From contig CM062288.1 of the NCBI GenBank assembly GCA_031216915.1, positions 177,733,919-177,797,918 of the forward strand: 64,000 nt of DNA, in the 5' to 3' direction. Position 1 is the first letter of the stretch. Every line of letters starts with the position of its first letter. The translations under genes were made by a program, and so were the position numbers. Below, piece after piece: positions 22,877-34,974 of this stretch. Under the pieces are notes generated by a model. It did no database searches. It had not been told where the DNA came from and saw only the letters and a list, made by a program, of their open reading frames with translations. The DNA comes from Pictodentalium vernedei. Taxonomy: Eukaryota > Mollusca > Scaphopoda > Dentaliida > Dentaliidae.

Positions 22877-23516
22877 ACATTCATAGAATGTCTTCTATGC
22901 ACTGTTTGTCAACATGATAACCCAAATACAGTCAATCCTATCTCAATGTTTTTGGTATACTGATAGACTGCCTGCCATTGGTACTTGGTCATCTATGATT
23001 TGGAGGCATGTGGGGGCTTCGGGCTCTAGATGTTAAAAATATGTTTACAACATTTACTGGGAAATGAGTTAGCTGAAGCAGTAACCATTATCTAAAACAG
23101 AAATCTCCAGAGAGAAAGCTGAGATAGAATTCTTTGTTACATTGAACAGCACTGTATATTTATGTTGTATCATGTTACAAAACTTCAGTCTCAATCATTG
23201 AAGAGAGAGAGAAACCTTCACTTTACAAAGCATTTTTTTTAAAAATCTATTTATTCTCAATCATAACTCAGGATTGAGAGGTTTTGGGATGGAGTGGTGT
23301 GTGGCTTTCTCGAAACACCTATCACAGTTACAAAGTAATAAAATGGAATATTTGAATGGTCAGATTTTAACCCTCTTAATACTTCGATGTGAATAAAAAA
23401 ATATCTTTATTATAACTCATGGCTACAGAATGTTTTTCGCTTTCTCTTCTGAAAACATTTAATTCTATGTGGAATGGGACACCTTTTCAGTGTGCTTTCC
23501 AAACTAAGGGATTCTT

Positions 23517-23652
23517 AACCCTTTAGCCAACGTAACGGCAAAAACTGGTCAGCTTTATGCACAGAAATGTCTATTCAGTTTTAATTACTTTTTTCATTTT
23601 TTGCTTGAAAAACATAGCTTATGACCCTTCATTGGAATGAGCTCATTTTTTA
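23517..23652 (+). repeat. Fragment of the TTAACCCTTTA-terminated MITE family
   Basis: TTAACCCTTTAGCCAACGTA and a following GACCCTTCATTGGAATGAGC match the left half of the foldbacks at 12963 and 31857. The right half is absent because a SINE follows at 23658. Confidence 0.45.
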
Positions 23653-23657
23653 AAGGA

Positions 23658-23984
23658 TTATTTATTTATTGGTGTTTAATGTCACATATTTCTGCACAGT
23701 GGTTTACCATGACCAGGACAGTTTTACGGGTGGAGGAAGCCAGAGTACCTGGGTAGAACCTCCGGGCAACAGCGAGAAACTATCAGATTCCCCACATACT
23801 AACTCCACACAAGCAGGGTTAGCATTGGTTGAAGACAGGTGCACCATCGATGTGCAGTACGCTTTAGTACACATCGCCACCATGCACCCACGTGGCCAAT
23901 AGGGTGAAGTGTCTTGCCCAAGGACAGAGTGAGGACCGCTCGACTTGCAGCCTGCACCTCTGCCAACTCAGCCACTGCACCCCC
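23658..23984 (-). mobile_element. tRNA-derived SINE, minus orientation
   Basis: On the minus strand it shows the A-box-like head, GGGCAAGACACTTCACCC, GTACTAAAGCGTACTGCACA and the tail GACATTAAACACCAATAAAT. The B-box region is eroded. It sits between two MITE-type fragments. The target duplication is not clear. Confidence 0.75.
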
Positions 23985-23987
23985 ATT

Positions 23988-24180
23988 TAACCCTTTATCC
24001 AACACAGACGATAGCAAAATTTATTATTTCAAATATCATTTTTTTCAAATTTTCCAAACAATTTCAACAAAACCATATGGGACCCCTCGTTGGAACTAAT
24101 ATTTTTTTTTTTTATTTTTTCAACTTCTCAATTTGCATATTACGCGGGCAGATGCAGCCGATTCGTTGGGTAAAGGGTTC
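23988..24180. mobile_element. Short MITE-like foldback (AACCCTTTATCCAAC termini)
   Basis: It starts AACCCTTTATCCAACACAGA and ends GATTCGTTGGGTAAAGGGTT, an imperfect inverted pair about 190 bp apart. It is the compact version of the element at 12963-13589. Confidence 0.55.
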
Positions 24181-24236
24181 AAGGATTAAAATGGAATATT
24201 TAAAGCAAATATTTTAACCCTCTGAAGATCTTAATA

Positions 24237-24300
24237 TGGGGGCACAGTGGCGCTGTGTACTAAAGCGTACTGCACTTCGATGGTGCACCTCTCTTCGAAA
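24237..24300 (+). mobile_element. SINE central-domain fragment
   Basis: GGGGGCACAGTGGCGCTGTG and the following ACTAAAGCGTACTGCACTTC match the SINE core only. Head and tail are missing. Confidence 0.55.
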
Positions 24301-26130
24301 AAATCATTGAGAATAATGAAAACCATTTCCATTCTCACAGTGTTGTTCTAAACACACATGGATATAGATGGGACCTCGGTATTTTGACAATGCCAATAAG
24401 TCTTCAGACAGGTTCTCGGGGAGGGGGGGGGGGGGGGGGGTCTTCAAGGCCTTTCAACGTCTACATTCCAACATTACTGAGCCTTTTTACTTGCAATATA
24501 TTTTCCAGAGGTACCATGCATGCGCTTCATCATTGCCTTGCTAATATGAACATTTACCATCATCTACAAATATGGCAGATCCGGAGTTGGTGGAGCCAAT
24601 ATTTATAAAGTAGTTTATACTCATACTTCAGGTTTGGTATGACCTATAGTAATGGTACCTACACCAAATGAGTTGAAACTTGCTGGATTTTCAAAATGTG
24701 GTCCACCTCTATGCGGTCAAGAGAGGTTATTAAATGCATACTTTTTCGACCTATTAGGAATTTCATTTTATACCAGTTAATGCAGTTCTGAAGATTATAC
24801 ATGCATCTCATCATTCAAACAAATGGCAGCGGCAGTAGTGTCCATTTCTTATTCCTTGATCGAACCCTATAAATGGTGTGCACATATATGCCTTTTCGGA
24901 TTTCTTAGAAAAATTGTTCTGATTCCTGTATGAATATTTTCTCTATGAAAGAATTTCACAAAAAGCAGTAGGGAGAAAGCTGTGACTGTCACATACAATT
25001 ACATGATCTATTTATTTAATCTCATTGTACAGAATTAATTCCCAAACCAAGTTAATATAAAAACAAACAACTTGATCATGAAGAATTCCAGTGTACATGT
25101 AATTGTAAAACTACACTAGAGATTTGTTATTGAAACCTATCACAATACTGTCAGGATGCCGGTAAAATATGCAATACTGACATAGTTGACTGCACTGTTA
25201 ACTGTGTTAGTGCTATGACTGTTTAAAATTAATTTATTAGAGAAGTTCTAGTTTTATGTATGCCTTGTTTATGTCACTAGATGCTCTTTTATGAGCAGGC
25301 CTTCAAATGAGCTCTTGGGGGTTTTAAGGTTTTTATGACAATATCTCCGACATAGAGTCTATGCACCCTTTGTCAGCGCGACAACTCAAATACGGATCGT
25401 CCTATCTCGATGCATTTTGGCATGCAGGTTAACAATAACCAGTTTGCACTCATCTATGGTTTTTTCACCCGTTCCATCTGAATGACATGACAGATCTGAA
25501 TTTGGTGGAAACATTATTTCAAAGTGGGTTGCGCTCATTCTTCAGTGTAGATGTAGACATGGGACTACACCGACTGAGTTAAAAAGTGCTGGAGATTCAA
25601 TATACAGTCCATCTGAATGAGGTCATCAAGTGCATATTATTCAGAAAGACTGGGAAATGCATTTACACCTTAATGTATTTCTAAAGTTTATGAATGTATT
25701 TCATCACTCAAATTAGTGGGCAAAGCCAAAATTGTCCATTTCTGATTCGTGTATCGAACCCTTTGAATGCTGGTCACATATATGCCTTTTCTGGTTTCTT
25801 ATAAAAATTGTTCTGATTCCTGTGTGAATATCTGTAAATACTGTTAACGAAAACCCATTTCTGATTTGTTAAAACATATTTTACACCAGAAGATAAGCCT
25901 CCATAAATTCTCTTTCTGTAGAATTTATTCCTGATACTTTAACCCTTTTCACACAGACTTGAATTTACTGGATGCAGTAAATTCTGTTTCTCTAGTTTTG
26001 AAATAATTTCTCTGTAACTTGGTAACTTTCATTGACATATGTTAACTGTGAGGGCCACATACATTAAGTGTGAGGTCATATTAACCTGCCCCTCAGCTCT
26101 TTAGTACCGTGTACACCTCATATTATTTTT

Positions 26131-28092
26131 AGCTCATCTTGACAAAGTCAAGCTGAGCTAATCTCATCGCTCTCTGTCCATCGTCTGTTGTCCGTCAACA
26201 CCATGTTTTGGTCTTCTCCTCCAAAGCCACTGGGCCAATTCAAGTGACAGTTTGTGTGAGTGATGGTCCCAAAGGGGCATTTCATTTTTGTTCAACTCCG
26301 CATGCCCAGCCCCATAGGGAGGGAGTGGGGGAAAATGCTCCAAAATATTTTTAAAATCTTCTTCTCAAGAACCAGTGTGTACAATGACATGATATTTGCT
26401 ATGGAGCTTCCATATGAGGTGTAGAATCAAGTTTGTTCAAACGAAGTTCGTGAAGTAATATTTGGCTTTGTAATAGGAGGGGTAAGATTTTTTGCCCCGC
26501 CCAAAATTTCTATTTTCTGAACCGATGGTCCGGTATGAACCAAATTTGGTTTGTGGTAGTATTGGGTTATAAGTACTTGACCTATGCAAAAAAAAAAAAA
26601 ATTCCTGTATCCCCATGGAAACCCTGGGAGCTAAAAATAGAAATATTTTCAAACGCCTATATTTCCCAAACCCCACGGAACAGAGAGCTTTTATTTGGTA
26701 TGAAGTATCCTTATGACCAGTAGAATTGAATGGTAAAAATCGGTTATGTTAGGGTGTTCTGTAATGGGCATCGAAAAAATGCTGAGTCCGCATATTTGCA
26801 AAAATTTTAAAAAATCTTTTCTCCAGAACCAATCATTAGAATCTTTTGATATTTGGTATACAGCATTCATAGGGGGGGGAGGAGGGGGGGGGGGGGTCAG
26901 ATAAAAGTTTGTTTTTGTGGAAATAAAGCTCATTGGTTCATATTTGGGCTCTCTACAGGAGCCCGAAGTTTTAACATAGGGTAATACGGGGAATATAATA
27001 TTCTTTAAAAATCTTCTTCAGAACCACCAATCAGAATCTTTTAATATTTGGTATACATCATTGTCATGAGGGTCAGATTCTAGATTGTTCAAACCAAGTC
27101 CCTAGGTTAATATTTGGGCTTCCTATGGAAGCCCAAATTTTATCTTTGTTCAATATGGAGGGTAATTTAAAAAAATCTTCTTCTTCAGATCCATCAGTCA
27201 GAATGCTTTGATATTTGGTATGCAACACCTCTATGGGGGTGAGATTCAAGTTTGTTCAAATCAGATCCCTAGGTATATATTTGGGCTCACTATGGTAGCC
27301 CAAATTTTTACTTAGTGCAATATGAGGAAATTTCTTTAAAAATCTTCTTCTTCAGATCCACCAGTTGGAATGCTTTTATATTTGGTATGCAACATCTCTA
27401 GGGGGGTCAGATTCCAGGTTGTTCAATTCGAGTGCCTAGGTTAATATTTGGGCTCCATATGGGAACATGAAATTTAACTTAGTACAATATGAGGGAATTT
27501 CTTCAAAAATCTTCTTCAGATTCACTTGTCAGAATGCTTTCACATTTGGTATACAACATCTCTAGGGGGGTCAGATTCAAGTTTGTTCAAATCGGATCCA
27601 TAGATTAATATTTGGGCTCGCTATGGTAGCCCAAATTTTAACTTAGTGCAATTCGAAGAAATTTCTTTACAATTTCTCTTCTTCAGATCCAACAGTCAGA
27701 ATGCTTTCATATTCGGTACACAACATCTCTAGGGAAGTCAGATTTAACTGTGTTCAAATCAAGAGCCTGGGTTAATATTTGGGCTCTCTATGGGGGCCGG
27801 AATTGGCCATTTTGCTGAAGAATTAAAAATTTTGTATTCAGTTCCCTCTAGAGGTACTAAGATTAATCCACATAGGTTGTATCAAGGGGCTTCATAGGGG
27901 AGCTCTACATTTTACTTATGATCAACTGAAGAAAAGGCATGATGCCCAGATTATTTTTGTCACTCCTGAGGGACCCGAGGATTGACAGTGTAGCCTATGG
28001 AGATGGCTTGCTTAATGTAGACTCATTCTTGGACTCTGTTTAAATTGTGTTCTGTACAAGATGAGCGCTTCAGGCCCCGTGGGGCCTCTTGT
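26131..28092 (+). mobile_element. Old hairpin-ended element with type-1 ends
   Basis: It starts AGCTCATCTTGACAAAGTCA, a hairpin with TCAAGCTGAGCT, then TCCATCGTCTGTTGTCCGTC. A leader follows, with the degenerate Maf site at 26780 (TGCTGAGTCCGCA), then about six ~165-bp monomers. It ends CAAGATGAGCG, the hairpin CAGGCCCCGTGGGGCCT and CTTGTT. The subterminal pair AGCTCATCTTG / CAAGATGAGC is family-specific: where the 5' end reads CACC the 3' end reads GGTG, and here CATC pairs with GATG. Confidence 0.6.
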
Positions 28093-28220
28093 TCTTAAAA
28101 ACATAGCATACAGGGAACAGAAATTAACATATTCCCAATTATCACAGTTCTTGTCTTATTTCATAATCCTTTCATAAACATTGAACATTATCCTTTTCAT
28201 CAAACGCAACACATACACAA

Positions 28221-28250
28221 GTTAAGCTACAGTGTCATTGACACTTTTCA
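28221..28250 (+). mobile_element. Orphan type-2 3' terminus
   Basis: AAGCTACAGTGTCATTGACA plus CTTTTCATT is the type-2 3' end, without monomers or a 5' end before it. It directly abuts the next 5' hairpin at 28251, so a later insertion or deletion removed the rest. Confidence 0.55.
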
Positions 28251-28850
28251 TTATCCCCTCCCACAAGAGAGGGATATAGCTGTATAGTTTTTGGTGTAAA
28301 TCTGATAATTTGATCCTGAGATATCAACTCTTTATCCTTCAAATTGAGAATTCTTCCAGTCCCTTTGGCATGAGATAACTCAAAAAATATCAATCCAATC
28401 GTCATGTTACTTTATTTGTATCTTCAGGTTACTGATGTTCCGAGCTGTATAGTTTTTGGTGTAAATCTGTTATTTTGATCCTGAGATATTAACCCTTTAT
28501 CCTTCAAATTGAAAATTTCTCCAATCCCTTTGGCATTCGATAACTTGAAAAATGTTGCTTGGATTGTCAAGTTACTTTATATTTGTGTTCAGGTAACTGA
28601 TGTCCCGAGCTGTATACTTTTTGGTGTAAATCTGATAATTTGATGCCGAGATATTAACCCTTTAACCTTCAAATTGAAAATTCCTCCAATCCCTTTCGCA
28701 TTCGTTAACTTGAAAAATATTGCTTGAATTGTCAAGTTACTTTATATTTGTGTTCAGGTTACTGATGTGCCAAGCTGTATAGTTGTTGGTGTAAATCGGA
28801 TAATTTGATTCTGAGATATTAACCCCTTATTCTTCATTTTTAACTCTACA
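28251..28850 (+). mobile_element. Hairpin-ended element with TATCCCC stem and ~165-bp monomers, 3' end missing
   Basis: The 5' stem TATCCCCTCCCACAAGAGAG with GGATATA is followed at once by four monomers, each starting GCTGTATAGT(T)TTTGGTGTA (about 28270, 28445, 28606, 28771). The same monomer family forms the complete element at 36334-36850. No microsatellite is present. Confidence 0.5.
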
Positions 28851-28966
28851 GTCACTTCATGCGGAACTTTTTTTTAAACTCACGTAATGGCTCCGACTAT
28901 TTTGTGTCTAAGGATTGCCATTGCTGGGACAGTCGGGCTGCATGCGTGACATCACTCTATTTTTAT
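28848..28966 (+). repeat. Duplicated segment, uninterrupted version
   Basis: CAGTCACTTCATGCGGAAC and ATGGCTCCGACTATTTTG are contiguous here. In the second copy the same two halves lie at 30826-30865 and 32097-32185, separated by a SINE and a MITE. This copy serves as the empty site. Confidence 0.6.
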
Positions 28967-29189
28967 TTGTTTTTTTTCCTGTTTAGTCATGACTTGCAGA
29001 GATTCTGTCTGTTAACATTTGGAGTTCTGGTTAAAGTTTGTGGCTCAAGTTTTTTAGTCAACCTTAAAGTTTTTGGGTTTTTTTTCTTTTAAATTGATAT
29101 TACTATTGATTGTATCATTCTCATTTTGTTTTTATTTTTTTTATGTTTCATGTTATTTTGGGGAATATTTAACTCTTTTTTGTATATAG

Positions 29190-29336
29190 ACAATAAACAT
29201 ATAGTGTGTTTTTATATCTGTGTTATACAACGAGTTGAAATTTGGTTTATTTTTTTGAGGCTTCGCCGAGAAAAAATAAACCATATTTCAATGAGTTGTA
29301 TAACACAGATATAAAAACACACTATATGTTTATTGT
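29190..29336. repeat. Long inverted repeat (about 65-bp arms, short loop)
   Basis: ACAATAAACATATAGTGTGT on the left pairs with ACACACTATATGTTTATTGT on the right. Pairing continues through TTTATATCTGTGTTATACAA to a loop around AGGCTTCGCCGAG. There are only a few mismatches near the loop. No coding sequence. Confidence 0.8.
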
Positions 29337-30090
29337 TTTTATCTGATAACAAACAGACACCCGTCTCGTGCGTCTACCCGACTTATATATGCTTCCCACA
29401 GGCCTCCAAAGAAAACCAGTCTACGAGACAAAAGAAATAGGACAAGATGCATAGAGTTGTGTCCCTTACATTACAAAATCGATGACGGCGATTGTAAAGT
29501 GCGATTGCATTTCTTGCATCATGTAACTGCGCTGGAACAAAATAAATTTCAACTATTTTATTAACAGTTACAAAACGGTGGTGTTTCAGTAGAGTTATTC
29601 TTTTTTTGACATAGTTCCAGTTTTCTTCCTTGTTTTATGCTGTAGCCCCAATATAACAAATAATTTTGCGTTTGTTTACAATTTTTACGAAGTGGTTTTT
29701 TTTTTCAGGTAGAGCAGACAAACTTTTAATTAGCGCAGTTCCGCGAGTACTTTTGATCGAGGCCGTGACTATAAATAGTTTGCAGTCGCCTCATACTAAT
29801 TACTATTAACATTCAAGTAATTTCTACAATGTTTTGAAGCAAAATTTTAGGTTGCCTTTATTGAAGCAAAATAAATAAGAAATGACACCATCAGAGAATT
29901 TTGACAAAGTGCAATAAGCGTACAATTAAAACCTGCCCTGTGATATAACGATGTTTCATGAATGAATGAATGAAAATGGAATTGAAAGAGGTCAGAGGTC
30001 GTTCGCATAAATTATAATTATATACAACACCCGTTGTATATACTTCAAGTATATACAACGGTTGTTATACTCCATGGTTATCAGATAAAG
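29337..30090. mobile_element. TIR element with TTATCTGATAAC termini
   Basis: TTATCTGATAACAAACAGAC at the left is mirrored by GGTTATCAGATAA at about 30076-30088. Just inside the right end lies a hairpin CGTTGTATATACTT / AAGTATATACAACG. The interior has no ORF of note. It may be one unit with the hairpin at 29190-29336. Confidence 0.4.
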
Positions 30091-31856
30091 CAGTTTAACT
30101 TACAAATTCCAGGTTCAAGTTTTGGATTAAAGTTTGTTTTTTTTTTGGGGGGGGGGGGGGGGGGTGGGGAGTGGGAGTGTTAAAATTGCACCTTTAACAT
30201 TCTTCAAACAGTTTAGTGGAATGTCACTGTTTTTTATTTGGGATAATGTCTACTGAACATTTCTACAGTGATTTCATTAAAATCGACATGATTTTCCCCT
30301 TTTTGAACATGTTCACAGACTAACTTTCTTTGTATTTGAAATTAGACTTTGCCACAAACTTTCTTACTCTAATTCTTGCAGGGTCAATACAACTTAATGA
30401 TTCCATTTACATCAATGATTTCTTTTATCGGTTTAGGAAATATTTCACCCTTTTTTGCCAATCAATTTTACTTAGTATTCCCAGCTTAAAGTATCGACTT
30501 GAAGTTTTGCTTTTCAAGGTTCTACCTTTCATTCTCCAAACACTCGGTTACGTCATTTCTTTTTTTCATTTTGGGCAAGGTCTACTGAAGCTGTACACAG
30601 TGGTTTCAAATAATATTGGCATTAATTTAACCCTTTTCACAACGCTTTTTTTTTGGGTGGGGGGGGGGGGGGGGGGGGGGATCAATTAGGCACTTTTTTT
30701 TTCTTTCATCAAAAATGCTTTTTTACAGTTTTGGTTGAAGTTTGAGGTTAAAAACCCAAACGCCACCATCCACCCCTCAATTATGCTTTTTTTTTTCTTT
30801 TCTCCAATATGCATTTTGAACTATTTACAGTCACGACATGCGGAACCTTTTTTTAAACTTATGTACCCCCCCCCTCCTCCCTGGGGTGCAGTGGCTCAGT
30901 AGGTAGAGGTGCAGGCTGCAAGCGGAGAGGTCCTTGGTTCGAATCCCACCTGCGGCAACTGCGTTGTGTCCTTGGACAAGACACTTCACCCCCAGTGCCC
31001 ACATGGGGGCACGGTGACGCTGTGTACTAAGGCATACTGCACGTCAGTTGTGCACTTGTCTTCAACCAATGCTAACCCTGCTTGTGTTGAGTTAGTATGT
31101 TGGGGAGCTGACAGTTGCTCGCTGCTCGCCATTGCTCTGTGGTTCTCTCCGGGTACTCCGGCTTCCTCCACCCGTAAAACTGTCTTCATGATCAGCCATT
31201 GTGCAGAAATATGTGACCTTAAACACCAATAAATAAATAAATGTACCCCCCTCCCCGGGGCCAATTAGGCACTTTTTTTTTCCCTTGGGCTGGCCAATTG
31301 GGCATTTTTTGTTTCTTTTGTCAAAAATGCTTTTTTACAGTTTTGGTTAAAGTTTGTGGTTAAAAACCCAGAAAAACACCACCCCCCACCCCCACCCCCA
31401 TGGTGCCAGTTAGGTAATTTTTTATTCTCTGCTCAAAATGATTCTGAAGGATTCAGACTGACCACATGTGGAAAAAAATCCTCTAACACATCCCCACTCT
31501 CCAACCCCACCTCCTCCTCACCCCGGGCCATTCATGCAATATTTTCTCTTTGGTACAAAATGCATTTTTAGCCCAACTGTTTATAGTCAGGGCTATAGTC
31601 ATGACTTTCGTCCCTCCATCTGTCGGTCCATCCATCTGTCTGTAAACAATTGGTTTAGACTGATAACTCCAGTTTGGATTATTTGATTTCAACCAAAGTT
31701 GATATGCGTATCCCCCCCACCCACCCACACACACACAAACGTGTCACTTAGGCAATTATTCCCAAAATGCATTTTGATGGATTGGGAGTTATTACATGCA
31801 AAAAAGAAAATTTACTCATATAGCCCAACATTGCTTTATAATACTGCATCTTGAAT
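30091..31856. repeat. Degenerate tandem repeats with poly-G/T blocks, interrupted by a SINE
   Basis: TTTTGGTT(G/A)AAGTTTG(A/T)GGTTAAA and CCAATTAGGCACTTTTTTTT recur around 30110, 30590, 30740, 31270 and 31330. G runs lie at 30148-30165 and 30658-30680, and C-rich CACCCCC blocks at 31375-31400 and 31495-31520. A GTCCATCCATCTGTCTG stretch at 31625 suggests hairpin-element origin. No gene is supported. Confidence 0.4.
30872..31240 (+). mobile_element. Full-length tRNA-derived SINE with target duplication
   Basis: Head with GTGGCTCAGTAGGTAGAGG and GTTCGAATCCCACC, core GACAAGACACTTCACCCC, and CTCCGGGTACTCCGGCTTCC, tail TGTGACCTTAAACACCAATA plus AATAAATAA. The target duplication ATGTACCCCCC flanks it (30861-30871 and 31241-31251). 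It lies in UBA52 intron 2 in sense orientation. Confidence 0.85.
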
Positions 31857-32096
31857 CCTTTACCTAACACAATTTGAAGCCAACAGTACAAATTATTTTT
31901 ATGAAACATCAGATTTTTTCATTTTTTACTTCTGACCATGGCTTATTTGTCCTCATTGGAACAAGCTCATCAAGTTTGTTCCATTAATAGATCATGAGGT
32001 ATGTTTTGAAGTGTAGAAATGAAAAAATAAAATTTGAATAGCAAATTTTCTATATCACGAATGCAGATATGGCAGATTCGTTAAGTAAACGGTTAA
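31857..32096. mobile_element. MITE-like foldback (AATCCTTTACCTAAC / GTTAAGTAAACGGTT)
   Basis: Termini form an imperfect inverted pair about 240 bp apart. In the middle, CTCATTGGAACAAGCTCATC faces AGTTTGTTCCATTAATAG. Same family as 12963-13589 and 23988-24180. Confidence 0.5.
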
Positions 32097-32189
32097 CAAA
32101 AAATGGCTCCGACTATTTTGCGTCTTAGCATTGCCATTGCTGGGACAGTCGGGCTGCATGTGTGACATCACTCTAGTTCCTTATTTCAG

Positions 32190-33054
<865 letters not shown>

Positions 33055-33237
33055 TATGTCTCCCCTTCACCGAAGGGAGACATATTGTTTTATCCTGAAT
33101 TCTCCTCGTTGTTGTTCTTATCAGACAACCGTGTCCGGGCCAGAACTTTTTTTTATCTTTTGACCTAAGCTTATGATATTTAGCATGTGGGTGTATCACC
33201 ATGAGTCGATGTGTCGCATACCATCATGACCAACATA

Positions 33238-33256
33238 TGACCTTGACCTTTGACCT
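33238..33256 (-). promoter_or_regulatory. AGGTCA triple: DR1 plus DR0 nuclear-receptor-like site
   Basis: The plus strand reads TGACCTTGACCTTTGACCT. On the minus strand this is AGGTCA-A-AGGTCA directly followed by AGGTCA. DR1 is the preferred spacing of HNF4, RXR and PPAR-type receptors. Sequence match only. Confidence 0.4.
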
Positions 33257-33390
33257 CCAGGTAAAATTACTGTTTTTTTGGCAAGTAAGCTTGTCCGGGC
33301 CAGAGCTTATTTACCTTTTCACCTCGGCTTATGATATTTGGCATGTGGGTGTATCACCATGAAACGATGTGTCGCATACCATCATGACAT

Positions 33391-33411
33391 TGACCTTTGA
33401 CCTCAAGGTCA
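33391..33411. promoter_or_regulatory. DR1 plus opposing AAGGTCA half-site
   Basis: TGACCTTTGACCT (33391-33403) is a perfect DR1 on the minus strand, followed by AAGGTCA on the plus strand (33405-33411). The same arrangement recurs at 33525-33545. Confidence 0.4.
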
Positions 33412-33524
33412 AATTACTGATTTTTTGGCAAGAACTTATTTACCTTTTCACCTTGGCTTATTATATTAGGCAAGTGGGTGTATCACCATGAGACGATGTG
33501 TTGTGTACTATCATGACCCACATA

Positions 33525-33545
33525 TGACCTTTGACCTCAAGGTCA
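33525..33545. promoter_or_regulatory. DR1 plus opposing AAGGTCA half-site, second copy
   Basis: TGACCTTTGACCT at 33525-33537 and AAGGTCA at 33539-33545. It is preserved unchanged from the copy 134 bp upstream although the surrounding monomers have drifted. Confidence 0.4.
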
Positions 33546-33558
33546 AATTATTGATTTT

Positions 33559-34967
33559 TAGCTCAACTTTGGCAAAGCCAAATTTGAGCTTATGCCATGG
33601 CCAGTCGTCTGTCCGTCAACAATTCAATACGGCTCGGGCTAGAGGCCGTATTTATGAACTGATCTTTATGAAACTCCTTGGGTACCTTTCTTATCACCGC
33701 CGTGGGACGAAAACGAGTGTTTTGGGGTCTGTTCCGAAATTCAAGTTGGCCGCTGGCAGCCATTTTGTACAAACTTAGGTGCAATCAGATTTTTGCGCAG
33801 AACTTCCATGTGAAAGTGCTGATTTGAATAATTTTTTGTATGAATGTTTAGTACCATGGGATACATCACATATAATACAGGTTTTTTTCTCGTATGTAAA
33901 TTATGCAAATTAGACTAACTTTGATGTATTTTGGTGTTACTTTCAGCACTATAAGTGCAAATGCCAATACAGGTTTTTTTCTCGTGCAGAAATTATGCAA
34001 ATTAGATGAACTTTGATTTTTTCAGTGCTACTTACACACAGTAAGTACACATGTCAATACGGCTCGGGCTAGAGGCTGTATTTGTCAACCGATCTTCATG
34101 AAACTTCTTGGGTACCTCTGTTATCACCTTGGGACGAGAACGAGTGTTTCTGAGTGCGGTCCAAAATTCAAGATGGCTGCCATGCCAATGGCCTTTTTGT
34201 ACCGAAATTAGGTCTAATCAGTTTTTTGTACACAACTTCTATGTGGCTCAGGCTAGAGGCCGTATTTATGAACCGATCTTTATGAAACCTATTGGGTACC
34301 TTTGTTATCACCGTGGGATGAGAACGAGTGTTTTGGGGTGTGTAGTCTGAAATTCAAGATGGCCACCAGCAGCCATTTTGTACCAAAAATAGTGCAATCA
34401 GTCTTTTGTACAGAACTTCTGTATGAAAGTTCTGATTTGAATAAATTTTTGTTTGAATGTTTCGTAACCTTGAATACATCACATATAGTACAAGTTTTTT
34501 TCTCTTGCAGAAATTATGCAAATTAGATGAATTTTGATTTATTTAGTGCTACTTATACACTGTAAGTGCACATGTCAATACGGCTTGGGCTAGAGGCTGT
34601 ATTTATCAACCGATCTTCACGAAACTTCTTGGGTACCTTTGTTATCACCTTGTGACATGAACAAGTGTTTTTGGGTGCCTTTGTTATCACTGTGCTATGA
34701 GAACAAATATTTTTGGGTTCAGTCAGACCCACTCTGGGACACAAAGATTTCTTTTCTAGTTTAGCATCTGACTGTCACCCACCTTTACAATACTTTACCT
34801 ATACATTTGTTACAGGCTACGGCCAGTATTTATGTACAGACCGTTACAATACTTTATATGTACCTTTGTTATCAGGTCATTACCTAGATGTTTGTCATTG
34901 CTGTGTCACATACTATACATGTACATGTCTTGACAAATTGAGCTACAGTGTCATTGACACTTTCATT
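33559..34967 (+). mobile_element. Complete hairpin-ended element, type-2 ends
   Basis: It begins TAGCTCAACTTTGGCAAAGC, paired with GCCAAATTTGAGCTTA, and a short GTCTGTCCGTC. The core holds longer repeat units with ACGGCTCGGGCTAGAGGC (33625, 34058; variants 34245, 34580) and AATTATGCAAATTAGA. It ends AATTGAGCTACAGTGTCATT with GACACT and TTCATT. The subterminal pair is TAGCTCAA / TTGAGCTA. An identical 3' hairpin closes the otherwise unrelated element at 743-2106. Confidence 0.65.
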
Positions 34968-34974
34968 GATGATT

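Larger units (their letters stand above)
22187..26130. repeat. Series of degenerate ~0.95-kb repeats with later insertions
   Basis: Three diverged copies can be recognised at about 22220, 24600 and 25540. Each has CTCATATTTCA-like, ACCAAATGAGT-like and TTCTGGTTTCTT-like blocks in the same order. A second block (AACCCAAATACAGTCAATCC at about 22920, CAACTCAAATACGGATCGTC at 25380) also recurs. SINEs and a MITE have inserted into the series. No gene is supported. Confidence 0.45.
33055..33558 (+). mobile_element. Hairpin-ended element with nuclear-receptor-site monomers, 3' end lost
   Basis: The 5' hairpin is TATGTCTCCCCTTCACCGAA with GGGAGACATA. Three monomers of about 125-150 bp follow, each with CTTATGATATTTGGCATGTG and TGACCTTTGACCTC. 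The array is cut by the 5' end of the next element at 33559. Degenerate relatives lie at 5043-5290. Confidence 0.55.

Noticed and set aside
30890-30960. tRNA-like sequence with A and B boxes (also at 22550, 41770, 55430, 61060)
   Set aside because: These are heads of SINEs: each is followed by the same core and A/T-rich tail with target duplications, and the cloverleaf is not that of a functional tRNA.
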